DNA of 64,000 nucleotides from Cordylochernes scorpioides (GCA_030710605.1 CP092876.1:90070906-90134905), one strand, 5' to 3'. Positions 31,028-42,335 are shown, counted from the stretch's first letter. A program made the numbers and translations. The notes: generated by a model not told the origin, from the sequence alone.

Positions 31028-34000
31028 TTACATCCTCAGTCTCAAGGCTCGAGAACGGGTGATAGGGCCTGAGATCTCTACGCGGGTCTGTGGTTGTTGT
31101 GTTCGTTCAGTGGGGATGTCTTCTTCCTGGAAGTTTGTCGAGTCATCTTCTGGGTCCTCTTCTAGGTGGTCCTCCTGGTCCTCTGGGTTTAAATATGGTT
31201 TCATCCTACAAATGTGAACTAAATCTTTTGTTTTACGACGACCTTGCTGGTTTCCGAATGTTTCAACTTCATAGGTCACATCAGATATTTTTCGGGTTAC
31301 TTTGTATGGGCCGAAGTAACGTCTCATTAGTTTCTCCGAATATCCCACTTTACGCACAGGGATAAAGATCCATACAAGATCTCCAGGCTGATAAATTATA
31401 TTTCTGTGATGGGCGTCATAGCGTTGTTTATTGCTATCTTGAGATCTCATGGAGTGGATACGTGCCAGTTTTCGTGCTTCTTCGGCTCTTGCCCCTAGAG
31501 TTTGGATGAAATCGTCGTCTTCTGGCAATAACTTGGGGAATAACACGTCCAGTGGAGTCTCGGCTTCACGCCCGTGTACAAGGAAAAATGGGGTGAACCC
31601 AGTTGACTCTTGTTTTGCTGTGTTGTATGCAAATGTAACGAATGGAAGAATCCTGTCCCAATCTTTCTGGTTGACATCTACATACATGGACAGCATGTCT
31701 GCTATGGTCTTATTCAACCTCTCCGTGAGGCCGTTTGTCTGGGGGTGATAGGCGGTCGTCTTCCGATGGGTTATTCTGCACTGGTTGTTCAGATCACTTA
31801 TCATTGAAGATGTGAAGTTCCTTCCTCTATCCGTGATTAATTCCCTCGGCGCGCCGTGCTTTAAGATGACATCTTCAATGAAGAATTTGGCAACTTCCAT
31901 GGATTCACTTGTGGGTAGGGCTTTAGTTATCGCATATTTCGTTAGGTAGTCCGTACATACAATAATCCAACGGTTGCCACCTTCTGATGTTGGAAATCTC
32001 CCCAGGAGATCCATTCCTACCTTTTCAAAAGCAACTTCAGGAACAGGTATTGGCTGTAAGTGCCCTGAGGGGAGTTGGGGCTGATGTTTACGCCTCTGAC
32101 AATCTGAACAGTGTGCCACATACTTTCTAACCGTTCTATACATTCCGGGCCAGTAATACTTTTTTCTTATTCGGTCATAGGTTTTAGTAAATCCGAGGTG
32201 ACCAGCAGTGGGTGAATCATGGAAATTTTTCAGTAATTCCTGCCTTAAATGGCGTGGAACCACCAAAAGCCATGGTTTTCCCATTGGATCATAATTTTTT
32301 CTGTAGAGCGTGTTATCGATTTTTACAAAGGTATTATTAGGAGTACTTTGTAATTGGTCAGCAATTTTTCTAAGAGCTTGATCATTCATCTGCTCTTCGC
32401 TAAAGTTCTGCAAAGTCACTATGCTTGGAATATCTTCCTCCATATCTTCACTGTATTCTAATGGACTTCTTGATAAGCAGTCTGCGTCCTGATGTTTCCT
32501 TCCGCTCTTATACACGACAGTGACGTCAAACTCTTGCAGCCGAAGTGCCCATCTTGCTAACCTCCCACATGGGTCTTTGAGGTTGGTCAGCCAGCACAAA
32601 GAGTGGTGGTCTGTAACAATAGTGAACGGCTGTCCAAAGACATATGGTCGGAATTTATTGATAGCCCAAATGATGGCAAGGCATTCCCTTTCTGTGGTTG
32701 AATAATTTTTTTCTGCCTTATTTAAGGTTCTGGATGCATAAGCAATGGCTCTTTCCTTTCCCTTTTGTATCTGCACTAATACTGCTCCTATTCCGTAGTT
32801 GCTTGCGTCAGTGTGTATTTCGGTTGGGGATGAGTAATCAAAATGTCCAAGAGCGGGTTCGGAAATTAACGCTGACTTGAGAGCTTCAAATGCATTTTGC
32901 TCTTCCTGGTTCCAATTAAATGCTGAATCTTTCTTCAAAAGGTCATTCAAGGGTTGGGCTACGTGGGCATAATTGGGTATGAAGCGGCGGTAGTAGGATG
33001 AAAGTCCAAGAAAACTTCTAACTTCCTTCAATGACCTTGGCGTAGCGAAGTCGCGGACTGCTCGAATCTTTTCTTGGTCGGGACGAATTCCATTTTCACT
33101 CACCTCATGTCCAAGAACCGTGATAGTTTTTGCACCAAACTTGCATTTCTTGGAATTGAGACATAATCCGGCTTTCTTAAGGCAATTTAATACAAGTTGA
33201 AGGCGTCTTAGATGTTCTTCAAAGCCATCTGAAAAAACGATGATGTCATCGAGGTAACACAAGCAAATAGTCCACTTAAGACCCTTCAGAAGATTATCGA
33301 TCATTCGTTCGAAGGTAGCTGGAGCATTACATAACCCAAATGGCATTACTTTGAACTCGTACAGTCCATCTGGAGTTATAAATGCTGTCTTCTCACGGTC
33401 CGATTCTTCTACGTCGATTTGCCAGTACCCTGATTGGAGGTCCATGGAAGAATAAAATCTAGCTCCCCGTAAGCAGTCTAAAGTGTCGTCGATCCTTGGG
33501 AGAGGGTAGACATCCTTTTTTGTTATTTTGTTAAGGCGGCGGTAATCGACGCAGAATCTCCAGCTTCCATCCTTTTTTCTTATCAATACTACAGGTGAGG
33601 CCCACGGACTTTCAGAGGGCTGAATGATGTCAAGTTTTTCCATCTTGTTTACCTCATCCTGAATAATTTGGCGTTCTCTTGGTGCAACTCGGTAAGGTCT
33701 TTGTTTGGTCGGTAGGTGGTCTCCAGTGTTAATTCGGTGTTTAACATTGACGTCCTTGAATTGTTTTCTTTTATTAAATTCGAAAATATCTGTATAGTTT
33801 TTTAATAAATTTCTTAATTTTTCTTTTTGAGATTCATCAAGCGAATCATCTATAAAAAATTCCGAGGTTTTTGGGTCTTCAGAATGTTCCGCCTCTGTTT
33901 CAACTTGGTTACAATCGGCTAGAGTACATAATTGACTATCTTCGATGACAGCACTATCGGCTACATGCATCCCCTGTGGGATTAGTTTCGGATATGGACT

Positions 34001-34528
34001 CCAATTCACCACCCAAAGTTTACCTCGGTTATTGGTAAGTGAAATGACAGAGGAGGGAGCCGTTAGTTCTCTTTCCAGCAATAGCTCTTTTCGACATTCT
34101 GCCACCACAATTGCGTCATTAGGAATGTCACGACTTGCTACTTCTATTAACTGAATAGAGGCGGGTTCGATTCTATATTCCAATTCCGAGTAGAGAGGTG
34201 AGCTGTTCTTAGGGGTATCCTCAAAAAGACATTTTTCTAAGAAGAGTGTGTCGTCAGCTGAATCAATTATCGCCCTAGATAACTTCAAAAAGTCCCAACC
34301 AAGAATAACTTCGTGACTACAGTCTTCCATAACGACAAATTCAAAGCTTTCCTGTAGTCCATTCAAGTCCAGTTTCAGTGTGCAGCGTCCTTTTGGTCTT
34401 ACAATTTTACCGTTGGCTACTCGTAATGTGACGTCAGTTTCGGCAAACATTATTTTTTTTAGTTTGAGTCTGAACCTCTCAGAAATGACAGAATATGAGG
34501 CTCCTGAGTCGACGAGGGCACGCGTCAT
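31028..34528 (-). CDS. pol: gypsy-3 Pol polyprotein
   Basis: 1166 codons, open throughout. Protease LVDSGASYSVIS near residue 6. RT with FCVDYRRLNK (~323), MPFGLCNAPATFE and the active-site YLDDIIVFSDG (~424). RNase H with TDASNYGIGAVL (~571) and TERECLAIIWA. Integrase zinc domain HDSPTAGHLGFTKTYDRI and CSDCQRRK (~765-815). DDE core VGMDLLGRF (~838), ITDRGRNF (~897), HPQTNGLTERLN (~936). GPY/F module RRYFGPYKVTRK (~1073). The Met is a convenient start; the frame continues upstream to FGGKAAKFINPP, so Pol is probably made by fusion with Gag. Confidence 0.92.
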   Translation of the reverse strand: MTRALVDSGASYSVISERFRLKLKKIMFAETDVTLRVANGKIVRPKGRCTLKLDLNGLQESFEFVVMEDCSHEVILGWDFLKLSRAIIDSADDTLFLEKCLFEDTPKNSSPLYSELEYRIEPASIQLIEVASRDIPNDAIVVAECRKELLLERELTAPSSVISLTNNRGKLWVVNWSPYPKLIPQGMHVADSAVIEDSQLCTLADCNQVETEAEHSEDPKTSEFFIDDSLDESQKEKLRNLLKNYTDIFEFNKRKQFKDVNVKHRINTGDHLPTKQRPYRVAPRERQIIQDEVNKMEKLDIIQPSESPWASPVVLIRKKDGSWRFCVDYRRLNKITKKDVYPLPRIDDTLDCLRGARFYSSMDLQSGYWQIDVEESDREKTAFITPDGLYEFKVMPFGLCNAPATFERMIDNLLKGLKWTICLCYLDDIIVFSDGFEEHLRRLQLVLNCLKKAGLCLNSKKCKFGAKTITVLGHEVSENGIRPDQEKIRAVRDFATPRSLKEVRSFLGLSSYYRRFIPNYAHVAQPLNDLLKKDSAFNWNQEEQNAFEALKSALISEPALGHFDYSSPTEIHTDASNYGIGAVLVQIQKGKERAIAYASRTLNKAEKNYSTTERECLAIIWAINKFRPYVFGQPFTIVTDHHSLCWLTNLKDPCGRLARWALRLQEFDVTVVYKSGRKHQDADCLSRSPLEYSEDMEEDIPSIVTLQNFSEEQMNDQALRKIADQLQSTPNNTFVKIDNTLYRKNYDPMGKPWLLVVPRHLRQELLKNFHDSPTAGHLGFTKTYDRIRKKYYWPGMYRTVRKYVAHCSDCQRRKHQPQLPSGHLQPIPVPEVAFEKVGMDLLGRFPTSEGGNRWIIVCTDYLTKYAITKALPTSESMEVAKFFIEDVILKHGAPRELITDRGRNFTSSMISDLNNQCRITHRKTTAYHPQTNGLTERLNKTIADMLSMYVDVNQKDWDRILPFVTFAYNTAKQESTGFTPFFLVHGREAETPLDVLFPKLLPEDDDFIQTLGARAEEARKLARIHSMRSQDSNKQRYDAHHRNIIYQPGDLVWIFIPVRKVGYSEKLMRRYFGPYKVTRKISDVTYEVETFGNQQGRRKTKDLVHICRMKPYLNPEDQEDHLEEDPEDDSTNFQEEDIPTERTQQPQTRVEISGPITRSRALRLRM

Positions 34529-34800
34529 TTTTCCTTCTATTTTAATGTCTATGTAATTTTCTTTTAATTCTAATGTAGTCGATAAGGGAGGATTTATAAA
34601 TTTTGCGGCCTTACCTCCAAAATAGGACGCATCTTCTAGTTTTCCTGACGGGAACGGCGAGGCGACTGGCTGGCTCTTCTATCAGGAGACGAATATTGTC
34701 CTTTTCGGCCAGTGTGAGGAGAGGGGCTTCGGTAGCGGCGTCTATTTTCTCTTGGCAGGTCGTCGTTGGGCTCTTGGCTGCTCTATTTTGAGGGACACTT

Positions 34801-35644
34801 CTAGAAATTGGCGCAATTGTTTTTTTCAATTTCTTGCTGCACCATATGTTCAATTGCAGAAATTTCTGGTTCTTCTCTAGGAGAGGCTAATGCTCGCTGT
34901 ACCTCCTCGCGAACTATTTGCCTAATCATAGATGACAGATCTGCCCTGTCATCATGATCACTGAGAGACGCCACATTTGGTAGTCGCTCGTACCTGGTTG
35001 GGGTCACTCGCTTACAATGTAGCGCTTCAATGCGGCGACACTCGGTGACGAATTGTTGAGTGGTATGTGCATCTCTTGGGAGAAGTGCCTGGTAGAGCTC
35101 CTCTGCTATCCCTTTCATCAAATGGGATATTTTATCTTGCTCATTCATATGAGGGTCTACCTCTTTGCAGAGGCGCAGGACGTCTTGAATATAAAATTCG
35201 GTGCTTTCACCTTTTAATTGTGCGCGAGTTTTTAAGGTTTTCTCTGCTCGTAACCTCAAGTTTTCGTTTTTTTCCGAAAACTGATTTTAACTGGGACATG
35301 AACTCCGTCCATGTCAGGATGCTCTCCTCATTGTTCTCAAACCATTTGAGAGCAGTGCCGGTCAAATAAAAGTAAACGTTGGCGAGACAAAGTGTTTCAT
35401 CCCATTGGTTATGCTTCGCCACACGTTCATACTTTTTCAACCAGTTATGGGGATCTTCAGAACCCTCACCAGAGAACATTGAGGGGTTTCTAGGTAGATG
35501 TTGTATAAAAAATGAACCTACCTGATTTGTTGCTTCTTTCTTGATGGTCATGGTTGTTTCTTCTTGCTCAACCGAATCAATTTTACGTTTTTTTCTGAAT
35601 GGGTATCGATCCAGCTTCTTCACCAGTTGTAGCGTAGAAATCAA
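34801..35644 (-). pseudogene. gag: gypsy-3 Gag in two frames
   Basis: The N-terminal frame 35207-35644 (probable Met in MTIKKEATNQVGS) has RNPSMFSGEGSEDPHNWLKKY and LTGTALKWFENN, a typical capsid start. The C-terminal frame 34801-35259 continues AEKTLKTRAQLKGESTEFYI and ISHLMKGIAEELYQALL. The shift is near 35255, in a run of A (KKRK). It may be an indel, an assembly error, or a recoding site. No CCHC knuckle is evident. Confidence 0.75.
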
Positions 35645-35871
35645 GCCTTGAAATATCCTAAGATGTAAAAGTATTTATTGATGACGTCACGGCGACCAGT
35701 CGGCAATTATTAACAAGTCAGCAAAAAAACTATTTACAGCTAGAGAATCTTGAGCAAGCAAACAAAGAGATATTTTGATAATTATTTTACATAAAAGATT
35801 AATATATATTTATATAATCTGTTGAATAGTTTCATTGAATAATTTAATTAATAAATTATTTCTTCGTCACA
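35628..35871 (-). repeat. gypsy-3 5' LTR
   Basis: 244 bp. On the minus strand AC then TGGTGAAGAAGC follows it, the probable primer-binding site. Confidence 0.9.
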
Positions 35872-35875
35872 ATAT

Positions 35876-37493
35876 GTACATATATTCCCCTCACCAAAAA
35901 TTTAGGTAAAGGTGACCAGAAAAAAAATGGAGAAGGAAGATTTCTAAAAGACTAAGCCTTATAAATATCCTTCCCGAAAAAAGGAAGCATCACATTACAG
36001 TCCAGGTAAAAGGGGCCTGGGTCGATTTTTAGCCAAGACGGGGGGCGATATATATACCGTCCCGAGAAAAGGGAGGATCGTATTACAGCCCATATGGAGG
36101 AGGCCTGGGGTCTGATGAAATTTTACACTATTGCCGTGGCTGTTTCTCTCTTTAGATTTTTTTTTTGTTTTGGTAATACTATATGTTCTATTTTGATGGG
36201 AGAGGCCTGGGGCGTCTGTGAAATCGTATACTGGAGCCGTTGGCCATTTTGATTGGTGTTTCTTTCGGCGAATGAAAATGCCAGCCAATAGAAACTTTGG
36301 CGCGGCCAGCGAATGAAAACGGAGAGAGACAAGAATAAAAGAGGGTTTCTTTGCCAAAAGGCAGATTCAATCGGAGTCGCTCAATGAGAGGACAGTCTTC
36401 AGTCGGGAGACCAGACCTTTCCGGCACTTTCGAGAAAAGGTAAGCCATTTGTCATTATGACTTAGCGCCCCCCCCCCCCCCCCTTTTTTGTGTAGTAACC
36501 AACCTAGATTTCGCATGGGCCCTAAAGGGCTATAAAGTAACTTCAGGTCACCTCTATCTAAATTTTACTATGTAAATAGCATATCTCGTCAGTATAGACA
36601 TGTTCCCAAATTTTAATTTATTTAAATAAATATCTAGAGAAATTTTCTTGTTTCCTCTCATACATATTTCATTCCTTTTGCTTTATGGTACTACCCCCCA
36701 CACCTTAATTTCACAAATTGTACTAAATATAGAACTACCGACTCTGTTGGAATAGAATTGTGTACTATATCTTTGCTGTGATATATTGACACAGCAATAG
36801 TTGCAAATTACGACTTTATTAGGGCTACTTTGAGGGTATCTATCTGTCAGGTTTTAGTAATGTTTGTACTTTTATGTGTTTCAGTGCGTTATTCCATCAT
36901 ATTTACCATTATACCATATTTTCTGATTCCTCGGGCTATTGTTACGCTGTTAGGAGGGTACGGCATGATGCAAACAGATTTGTATGTTTGACTATTGTTT
37001 GTGTTATTTGGGCTATAAAAATGCCTTAATATGAATCTATTTACAGTTGATCTGTAGAAATTATAGAGATCTGTTGCTATAATTTTCCTCTATGAAATAG
37101 CTCCCAGCGTCTTCAGTGGGTTGCTAAACCTCCAGAAGGAGTCTTTTATAGATTGCCCAATTTAATAACGATTTCATGGGTTGTCTGATGAAATTGTATA
37201 CTAGTGTCGTGGCTGTTTCCATCTTTAGACCTTTGTTCTGACAATATTATATGCTCGATCCCTACTTTAGCTCAACTCTTAATCAATTACAGAGTTTCCC
37301 CCTTCTTTTTTTTAAATTTTATTTATCCTGTTTGCACAAATTGCATTACATGTGATGATGTAAAGACATATGTCGATAGTGCATCATTGACAGCTGTGCT
37401 TCTATTATACAACATTAAGGTCTTGCTGCGGGTTATATACATGGGGTTGTTGGCCTAAATTGCTATATATATATATACTTAAGTAAGGAAACT
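35876..37493. other. unclassified inserted DNA with internal repeats
   Basis: Continues the insertion in copia gag. CCCGA-AAAA-GGA...TTACAG...GGCCTGGG repeats with about 90-base spacing at 35970-36110. TCTGATGAAATT-TA...GTGGCTGTTTC occurs at 36111 and again at 37183. AATAAAAG at 36333 followed by an untranslated stretch and a donor-like GTAAGC at 36438 may be a transposon promoter and leader. Poly-C run at 36467-36483. Confidence 0.4.
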
Positions 37494-37745
37494 TTAATAA
37501 GTCACATCGTGTATCCTCCCTTTCCATTTATCCAAAACCGGGAACCCAACAAATGTTGTGATGATTATCCCAAAAGCTTCATCATTTTTATCACTCCAAA
37601 TCTCCCAAGAACTTTTGTCTTCCATATCAGGTTCTGGATCGGAAATTACACATTTAAATAATTTTCTTCCTCTCAGAACTGCGCCGATTTTCAACGTCCA
37701 TATTTGATAATTTGTTCCTGTTAATGGTTCAATTTTTGTTAGGGA
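37494..37745 (-). pseudogene. copia Gag N-terminal exon-like piece
   Basis: PLTGTNYQIWTLKIGAVLRG followed by KLFKCVISDPEPDMED and WSDKNDEAFGIIITT is the start of copia Gag. The homology ends near 37580, after which the insertion begins. The other half resumes at about 30490. Confidence 0.7.
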
Positions 37746-37826
37746 TAAAAATTATATTCAGCCACTTTCGCCTTTTGAGCTAATATAAACAAACCAATAT
37801 AATTTAAAAACAAATATATATTTTAA

Positions 37827-38495
37827 ACTAGCGGATGTACCCGGCTTCGCCTGGTTTGTCTAACGAATCTCTCGATAAAGTGAACATTTTTTCCGGTCCC
37901 TTGAAAAATACTCGATAAGTTGAATAAAATCAATATTAATTGGTTCCCTCGGTAATAGGGAGTTAATGGAATAGTATCTTGCCTTGGAATTGTATCATTA
38001 TTCTTGTATGGATGTACCCGGCTTCGCCCAGGTTTTACCTGAGTAAAGGTTTGTCTAACGAATTTCTCGATAAAGTGAACATTTTTTCCCTGTCCCTTGA
38101 AAAATACTCGATAAGTTGAATAAAATCAATATTAATTGGTTCCCTCGGTAATTGGAAGTTAAAGGAATAGTATCTTGCCTTGGAATTGTATCATTATTCT
38201 TGTCTCAAATAAATTGCCTTGTCATCCTGAATTTCGTCTTTCCTAATTTTCTACATTACAAAATCATCGTATCATCATGATAACATTTAGAGCAGATAGT
38301 TGAATTATAACAGATAAATTAGAATATTTATCTTGATTATTTTTAGGCGAAAAGTTATTTCAAAAATTTTATTTGCTAGAAACCTTCCCAGTACTATACT
38401 AAATAACTTCCCAAAGTTTCATGGCGTTCCAATGAGTGGTTTGGTCAGGCATAACGGACACACACACACATACATTCATTTTTATATATGTAGAT
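37827..38495 (+). repeat. element with ACTAG head and tandem internal duplication
   Basis: Begins ACTAGCGGATGTACCCGGCTTCGCC and ends TATATATGTAGATT after a CA-rich stretch. About 185 bases (GGATGTACCCGGCTTCGCC...CATTATTCTTGT) are present twice in tandem. Same general form as 45013-45745 and the array heads. Family not identified; an RTE-mobilised SINE is possible. It lies in the copia leader. Confidence 0.6.
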
Positions 38496-38683
38496 TTATT
38501 TAAATATTGGGTATCTTTTAAACATGCAATATATAGATATAATTTAACTTAATCTATATAAATACCTTTAATCTTCTCAGAAGTGCTTCAGTTTACCGAT
38601 CAGAATAAACTTCTTGCTTAATCTTCAGATTAAATATTTTCGCTTTTGAGCTTTTTATCAAATAACCACGCTCTGCTACCAAT

Positions 38684-38886
38684 TGTTGACTTTGCTTAGA
38701 ATTATTAATGAAACTGATTCCAATAATTATTAATTAAAAATTATATTTATTGATTTACAAGAGAGAACAAAATATAAAAGGGAAACTAATATTGAAACAA
38801 AGGAACTTTTTTTGTTTTGGTTAGCGCCTATTTACCTGTGAGCTTACACACACTCTGTGGAACAATTAATTAATATATATACAACT
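38684..38886 (-). repeat. copia 5' LTR
   Basis: 203 bp. The terminal base is T where the other copy has A, and one T-run is a base or so shorter. Confidence 0.85.
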
Positions 38887-38891
38887 AAAAT

Positions 38892-40300
38892 CAACTTCAA
38901 ATTAAAGAATGATTAACGTTATTTTAAAGAAATTTCAAATATTCTATTTCTCTATTGTGTGATTAAAACATATTAAATGTTTTAAATAAACGCATTTCAA
39001 TTTAGAAATAAAAGTGTTTGTCCACTATATGTATTTATATAGTAAATCTTTAAAATATCAAATAAACTCGAAATATAGCGATTGAAAATGAAAATGTTGT
39101 TATTAAAGTGTAAAAATTTGTATTAAATTTTTCCTACGTGCGCCATTCGCTTTATGCGAACACTACACGTCAAAATGTCTTAAAAGTGCAAAACCTTTAT
39201 ATACAGAGTATTTGGCAGTGTTGCTTATTTTATTAATACGCTTCCCAAAGTGTATTTTCTTTTTTTCGACTGAAGGCTTTTTTTTTTTTTTCTATAATTC
39301 ATAAATTTGTATGTTACAATATATGTGCAAAAACGGTTTACTACATAATATACCAAAAACCTCAAACATACATTTTGAAATGCATTTCACAAAGCAACCA
39401 ATCACATCCATCATTTTTTGAAACGTAATAATAATAATAATACTGATACCAAAAAAAAAAAAAAAAAGAGACAAGATATTGAAACCAAGTTTTTTTTCTC
39501 GGATTAGGTAAGTTTTCTCTCGCTTTTTGCACAATTCACGTCGTTTTGCTAGTCAGGTTATTTAAATATATAGATGGCATTTAAAAACATTGACTAATGG
39601 GAATTATGGGGTACTCGAGATTTAATTTTTACCCAAGAAAATATTCACAGAAGCAAAAATATATTTTTGAATTAAAAAAAAAATAGCATTTAAATTTTTA
39701 TTTAAAATTTTTCAATATATTGCATTGCACACCAACCTTAGAAGGGATCAAAGTTAGGGTGTGGAGGGATACAAACTGAAAGATATCTTTTTTCCTTCCA
39801 TATTAACAAAACAAAACCACTGAAATACTAAATCATCTATATGAAAAGGGTGATTATATATAAGTATTAATACAGAGCAATAACATACCATCCATATATA
39901 ACAAATGGAAACATTAAGACGCAAATATTTCTTTCACAAATAAATCAAACTTCTACTGTCCTTACTGCAATGAAAAAAATATTAGGAGGGCTTGGCTCAT
40001 CAGTGGTGAACCCTCATAGTGGTTTCACCAATTTAATTTACCAGACCGCTTCTTTAGAGCTCTTATACTGTATTGGATCATTCTGCTTTTATATGCTACA
40101 CTGAAGGGTGGAATCTTAGAAATGGTATTTAAGAAATCTATGTGGACATAAGCTTTTAGGGCAGTAGAATTACATATAAATATTTGCATCGAGCAATGCT
40201 CTTCCGTAAACAATAAGAACAAGGGCGGTTAGGTATAAATTAATATAACACGCCATCTATATCTAATAAATGGAAACATTCCATTTGCTGTATAGAAGTA
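38892..40300. other. AT-rich DNA, no gene recognised
   Basis: Many A and T runs. Small frames (39292-39534, 40025-40222) are not convincing. TCTACTG...CCTTACTGCAATG at 39951 is shared with the foldback at 1827-1972. Confidence 0.5.
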
Positions 40301-40454
40301 TTAAAAATAAAGAAGGCATATCCTGACTGTGCTCATATGATCATCTCTAGAGCGCCATCTAGTGGAGCAAAAATAAACTAAACGTTTATTTAACTTGTTC
40401 CGAGAGTTTTGGCCAACCCAATTTCTTGATAAGTCAAGAAAAGTCAACCACGAG

Positions 40455-40492
40455 CGCGTTTCAGGCTGTTGGCCCTCGTCAGCGTGGAGCAG
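40455..40492 (-). ncRNA. hammerhead ribozyme motif, partly degenerate
   Basis: Minus strand: CCACG, CTGACGA, GGGC-CAACA-GCCT, GAAAC, GCGCTC, GTGG. Core boxes CUGANGA and GAAA are intact, stem II has three to four pairs, and stem I pairs CCAC with GTGG. Stem III next to the cleavage site is mismatched. Confidence 0.45.
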
Positions 40493-40619
40493 ACTGTACC
40501 TCTACGACCTTAGGTCCCAGAGGTTTCCTGAGAAATCAAGAAATGGGTATTTAGTTTATTGACGTGACAACGTCTTAAATTAGGTTGCGGCTGGGAGTCA
40601 CTTATGAAAAAGTGTAACG

Positions 40620-40855
40620 CCCGGTAACGTTACGATGAGTCACCGAACGAGAGTGCTGCGCGCGCAGCGCTAGAGAATTAGGCGCATTGAATCGGCGCAT
40701 GCTTGTCTCTGTCTTTGTCTTTCTCGAACGTTCTTGGCGTTGGAAAAACAAGAAAGCGTCATAATACAAGTTCACACGTGTGGTTAAAGTATCGTCAGCT
40801 GTGTCTGTAGTGAAAATGTGGAGTGCTTAGATTCGTCATTTACAACAATAAAGGT
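40620..40855 (+). promoter_or_regulatory. possible spliced leader region of Helentron-like element
   Basis: CG-rich stretch, then an exon-like segment ending CAATAAAG with donor GTAAAT at 40854. A matching acceptor TTCAACAG precedes the ATG-bearing exon at 41541. It looks like a transposon 5' UTR with an intron; inferred only. Confidence 0.35.
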
Positions 40856-41039
40856 AAATAATTGTACACTGATATTTCATTATCGTAAACTATGATTGAT
40901 TGATTAATTGTTAGATTGACACAAAAGTTGAGAAACTGAGTTTATAGGTTATGTCATACTATTGATAAATGTTGATAGTGTTAAGTAAATTATTAGTTTA
41001 AAATTAATTAATTAATTAATTATTATTTTACAAATTTTA

Positions 41040-41352
41040 AATAGTTTCAAATTTATTTAGCAAAAATTTGAACCTTCGATCTGAATAAATGTTTTGATTT
41101 ACGAATTGATTCTTTAAAATTACAAATATTAAGAAAAAGTGGCAGATATAAGAAAACTTTATTTAAACTGTGTTGAGCAAGAATTTTAAGCAAGACGCAC
41201 TCATAACCCTTGATTGGAGTTGGTTCACAAGTGTCGCGCATCCACGTTTCAGTCAATACTAAATAGTCTGATCGTGGTATCACTGTATCTGTTTCAATGT
41301 CCGTGGCATGGGCACTTAAACTTTGACAATATATATTGTAAAACTTTGACAA
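41040..41352 (-). pseudogene. endonuclease (EEP) fragment, inverted
   Basis: Minus strand NIYCQSLSAHATDIETDTVIP and DYLVLTETWMRD, then PIKGYECVLL: the N-terminal half of an exonuclease-endonuclease-phosphatase domain with the catalytic Glu in TETW. It is inverted relative to the C-terminal half at 42099. Its 5' portion (about 75 bases) is directly repeated at 41425-41515. Confidence 0.6.
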
Positions 41353-41559
41353 TATATATTTAACATCTAATATAAGTAAATGTTTTAATTTTCAACTTCA
41401 TCATTTACAATTACAAATTTTATTTAATTTCAAATTTATTTAGCAAAAATTTGAACCTTCGATCTGAATAAGTGTTTTGATTTTCAAATTGATTCTTTAA
41501 AATTAAAAATTCATCCATTCAATTTCAAATGTTCAACAGGAATCACCACTCTCAAAACA

Positions 41560-42129
41560 ATGGAAACGGTGCCTTCAACTTCCAGTACTTCAATGGAGAC
41601 GGAGGATATCGTGCCGTCAACGTCTGCAGTACCTTTCGTTGTTCCACACACCACCTCTACCACCAGAACGAATGCTCAGCGACAACGTGAGTACAGACTA
41701 CGAAAAGCATTGACCAGAACTCCTGAACAAGTAAGAGCCTTTGCAAAAGCGGCTGCGGAGAGGCAACGCAGGTTCAAGCTACGTAAATCTGCTAACATAG
41801 CCCTCACCAGCGGTACGTCAGAGTCACCTGCTTCAACGTCTTGTTCTGTGGTGGAGAGAACAAGCGTTCCTGTCGTGGCGGAGAGAACGAGCGTTCCCCT
41901 AACTAACGCTCAACGGCAACGTGCATTCCGACAACGTAGAGCAGCATCTTCTCGGACTGATGTACAACCGACTACTTCTTCAAGCCAAACAGCAATACAA
42001 CTGGAACAATCCACCTGGTATACCAAATGGTCATCGTCAATACGGAGATTTCAATCTACTTTCCTGGACAACGATTTTGGTAAGTTATATAAGGTAATAT
42101 TCTGTGTGGTGATTTTAACAAAAACGTAA
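41560..42129 (+). pseudogene. Helentron-type N-terminal protein
   Basis: 189 codons. Ser/Thr-rich, with repeated basic motifs TNAQRQREYRLRK, AAERQRRFKLRK and TNAQRQRAFRQRR. Such arginine-rich repeats are common at the start of Helitron/Helentron proteins. It then meets a donor-like GTAAGT at 42080 and a different frame that encodes the endonuclease end. The helicase and Rep domains are missing. Confidence 0.5.
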
Positions 42130-42335
42130 AGCCTGACAACTCGTTTCTTAATTTCATGAAAAATACGTATAATCTTGATTGCGTATCAAACGTTTCTAAG
42201 TCAACTACGTTAAAAGGAACAACTATCGACTTGACTTTCGCAAGACACATTACAGCAGAAACACTTCCTTTCATTTCATATTTCTCCTATCATCGTCCTA
42301 TCCTCAACAAAATCACTCAAATAGGAATTAGTTAA
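42099..42335 (+). pseudogene. endonuclease (EEP) C-terminal half
   Basis: Reads ILCGDFNKNVKPDNSFL, STTLKGTTIDLTFAR and SYFSYHRPI, then a stop at 42333-42335. GDFN, T-x-IDL-x-F and S-x-HRP are the conserved late motifs of EEP endonucleases found in Helentrons and LINEs. Confidence 0.7.

Larger units (their letters stand above)
30739..35871 (-). mobile_element. Ty3/gypsy element 3, near-intact and young
   Basis: Two 244-bp LTRs (30739-30982, 35628-35871; TGTAGCGTAG...CTTCGTCACA) appear identical base for base. Target duplication ATAT at 30735-30738 and 35872-35875. One uninterrupted pol frame; gag has one frame change. No env-like frame. This is the element in the window most likely to be active or very recently active. 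Confidence 0.92.
27638..38886 (-). mobile_element. Ty1/copia element without RT, with later insertions
   Basis: LTRs of 204 and 203 bp (27638-27841, 38684-38886; TGTTGAC...ACAAC) flanked by the duplication AAAAT (27633-27637, 38887-38891). Next to the right LTR the minus strand reads TGGTAGCAGAGCGTGG, a good match to the initiator tRNA-Met primer site used by copia elements. The minus-strand interior has Gag, protease and integrase. RT ends just after it begins. About 7 kb of other DNA, including gypsy element 3, is inserted in gag. Confidence 0.85.

Noticed and set aside
41040..41520. Direct repeats as LTRs of a small element
   Set aside because: The ~75-base repeats lack TG/CA ends and target duplication; they are a duplicated piece of coding remnant.
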